Program-made: the position numbers and the translations under genes
In this document: piece by piece, positions 63,827 through 64,000 of the stretch
Layout: every line of letters begins with the position of its first letter
Numbering within the stretch: the stretch's first letter is position 1
Assembly: GCA_001604105.1 (NCBI GenBank)
Contig: LVAQ01000006.1
Span: 310,001-374,000 of the forward strand
Direction of reading: 5' to 3'
Origin: Clostridiales bacterium Firm_11
Lineage (GTDB): Bacteria > Bacillota > Clostridia > Christensenellales > Aristaeellaceae
Length of the DNA stretch: 64,000 nt
The notes under the pieces: generated by a model
The model's input: the letters and a program-made list of their open reading frames with translations, nothing else
The model's database searches: none
What the model was told of the DNA's origin: nothing

Positions 63827-64000
63827 TGCAAATGCCCGTATGGTTGTAACAGTTTTTGTAAACAATGTGTATGCGTCCCTGCTTGCTACCCATTGGCATG
63901 GCATGAACCTGCCAATTCTTCTTTAGACAGCTTTGGATAGTCTGTGTGGCTGGAACATAGTGTAAAGAAACACCAGATACAACTGGCTCGAAATATACAT

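Noticed and set aside
1..64000. tRNA, rRNA, CRISPR or mobile elements
   Set aside because: No TpsiC-like loops in gene-free intervals, no regularly spaced repeats, no transposase or integrase motifs were seen.

Overview
The window reads as a chromosomal segment of a Bacillota bacterium, most likely a member of the Clostridia. The tig-clpP-clpX-lon-ysxC order, an Asp23/Gls24 protein, sigma-A type promoters (several with extended -10 TGn elements), AGGAGG ribosome sites and GTG/TTG starts all point that way. Base composition is moderate, roughly half G+C by eye. No tRNA, rRNA, CRISPR array, insertion sequence or phage gene was recognised. Nothing closer than class can be said from the sequence alone.

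Region 1 (1-14165) is mainly housekeeping: a partial Asp23 gene, a proline-rich membrane protein with a C-terminal three-cysteine domain, a GNAT-like protein, the protein quality-control cluster ysxC/lon/clpX/clpP/tig (minus strand), a DUF3783 protein, and an AmmeMemoRadiSam pair (a Memo-AMMECR1 fusion plus its radical SAM partner).

Region 2 (14270-34216, minus strand) is the most interesting part: a ~20 kb bacterial microcompartment (BMC) locus read from a perfect TTGACA-17-TATAAT promoter at 34188-34216. In transcription order it holds a FucA-type class II aldolase with a C-terminal encapsulation-like helix, a CoA-disulfide-reductase-like flavoprotein, a CoA-transferase-like pair, a sugar ABC transporter (binding protein, ATPase, permease), a methylthioribose-kinase homologue, a methylthioribose-1-phosphate-isomerase homologue, PduL phosphotransacylase, a BMC aldehyde dehydrogenase, a PduS-like Fe-S flavoprotein, one BMC-T and two BMC-H shell proteins, a FucU mutarotase, DhaK and DhaL, a LacI regulator and four EutN/CcmL pentamers. 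The coherent reading is uptake of a 5-deoxypentose (5-deoxyribose or 5-methylthioribose), phosphorylation at C1, isomerisation to a ketose-1-phosphate, aldol cleavage in the shell to DHAP plus a short aldehyde, and conversion of the aldehyde to acyl-CoA and acyl phosphate. Free-standing kinase-isomerase-aldolase shunts of this kind are known; their encapsulation is the inferred new element.

Region 3 (34812-40558) is a MacB-like efflux operon with two adaptor proteins, next to an OmpR-type two-component system. Region 4 (40743-48532) is a six-gene glycoside-utilisation operon (GH1, GH13, GH36, a GPH-family symporter, a cupin, a flavin-binding protein). Region 5 (48789-56328) holds aroK, an L,D-transpeptidase sharing its C-terminal cysteine domain with the protein at 660, a DegT aminotransferase and two GT-C-like membrane proteins. 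Region 6 (56349-61797) is copper handling: copA, a membrane-anchored unknown, copZ, and an HMA-SafE-cupredoxin fusion; the two transcription units share a conserved upstream element of ~49 bp. The window closes with a secreted CotH-family kinase and its promoter.
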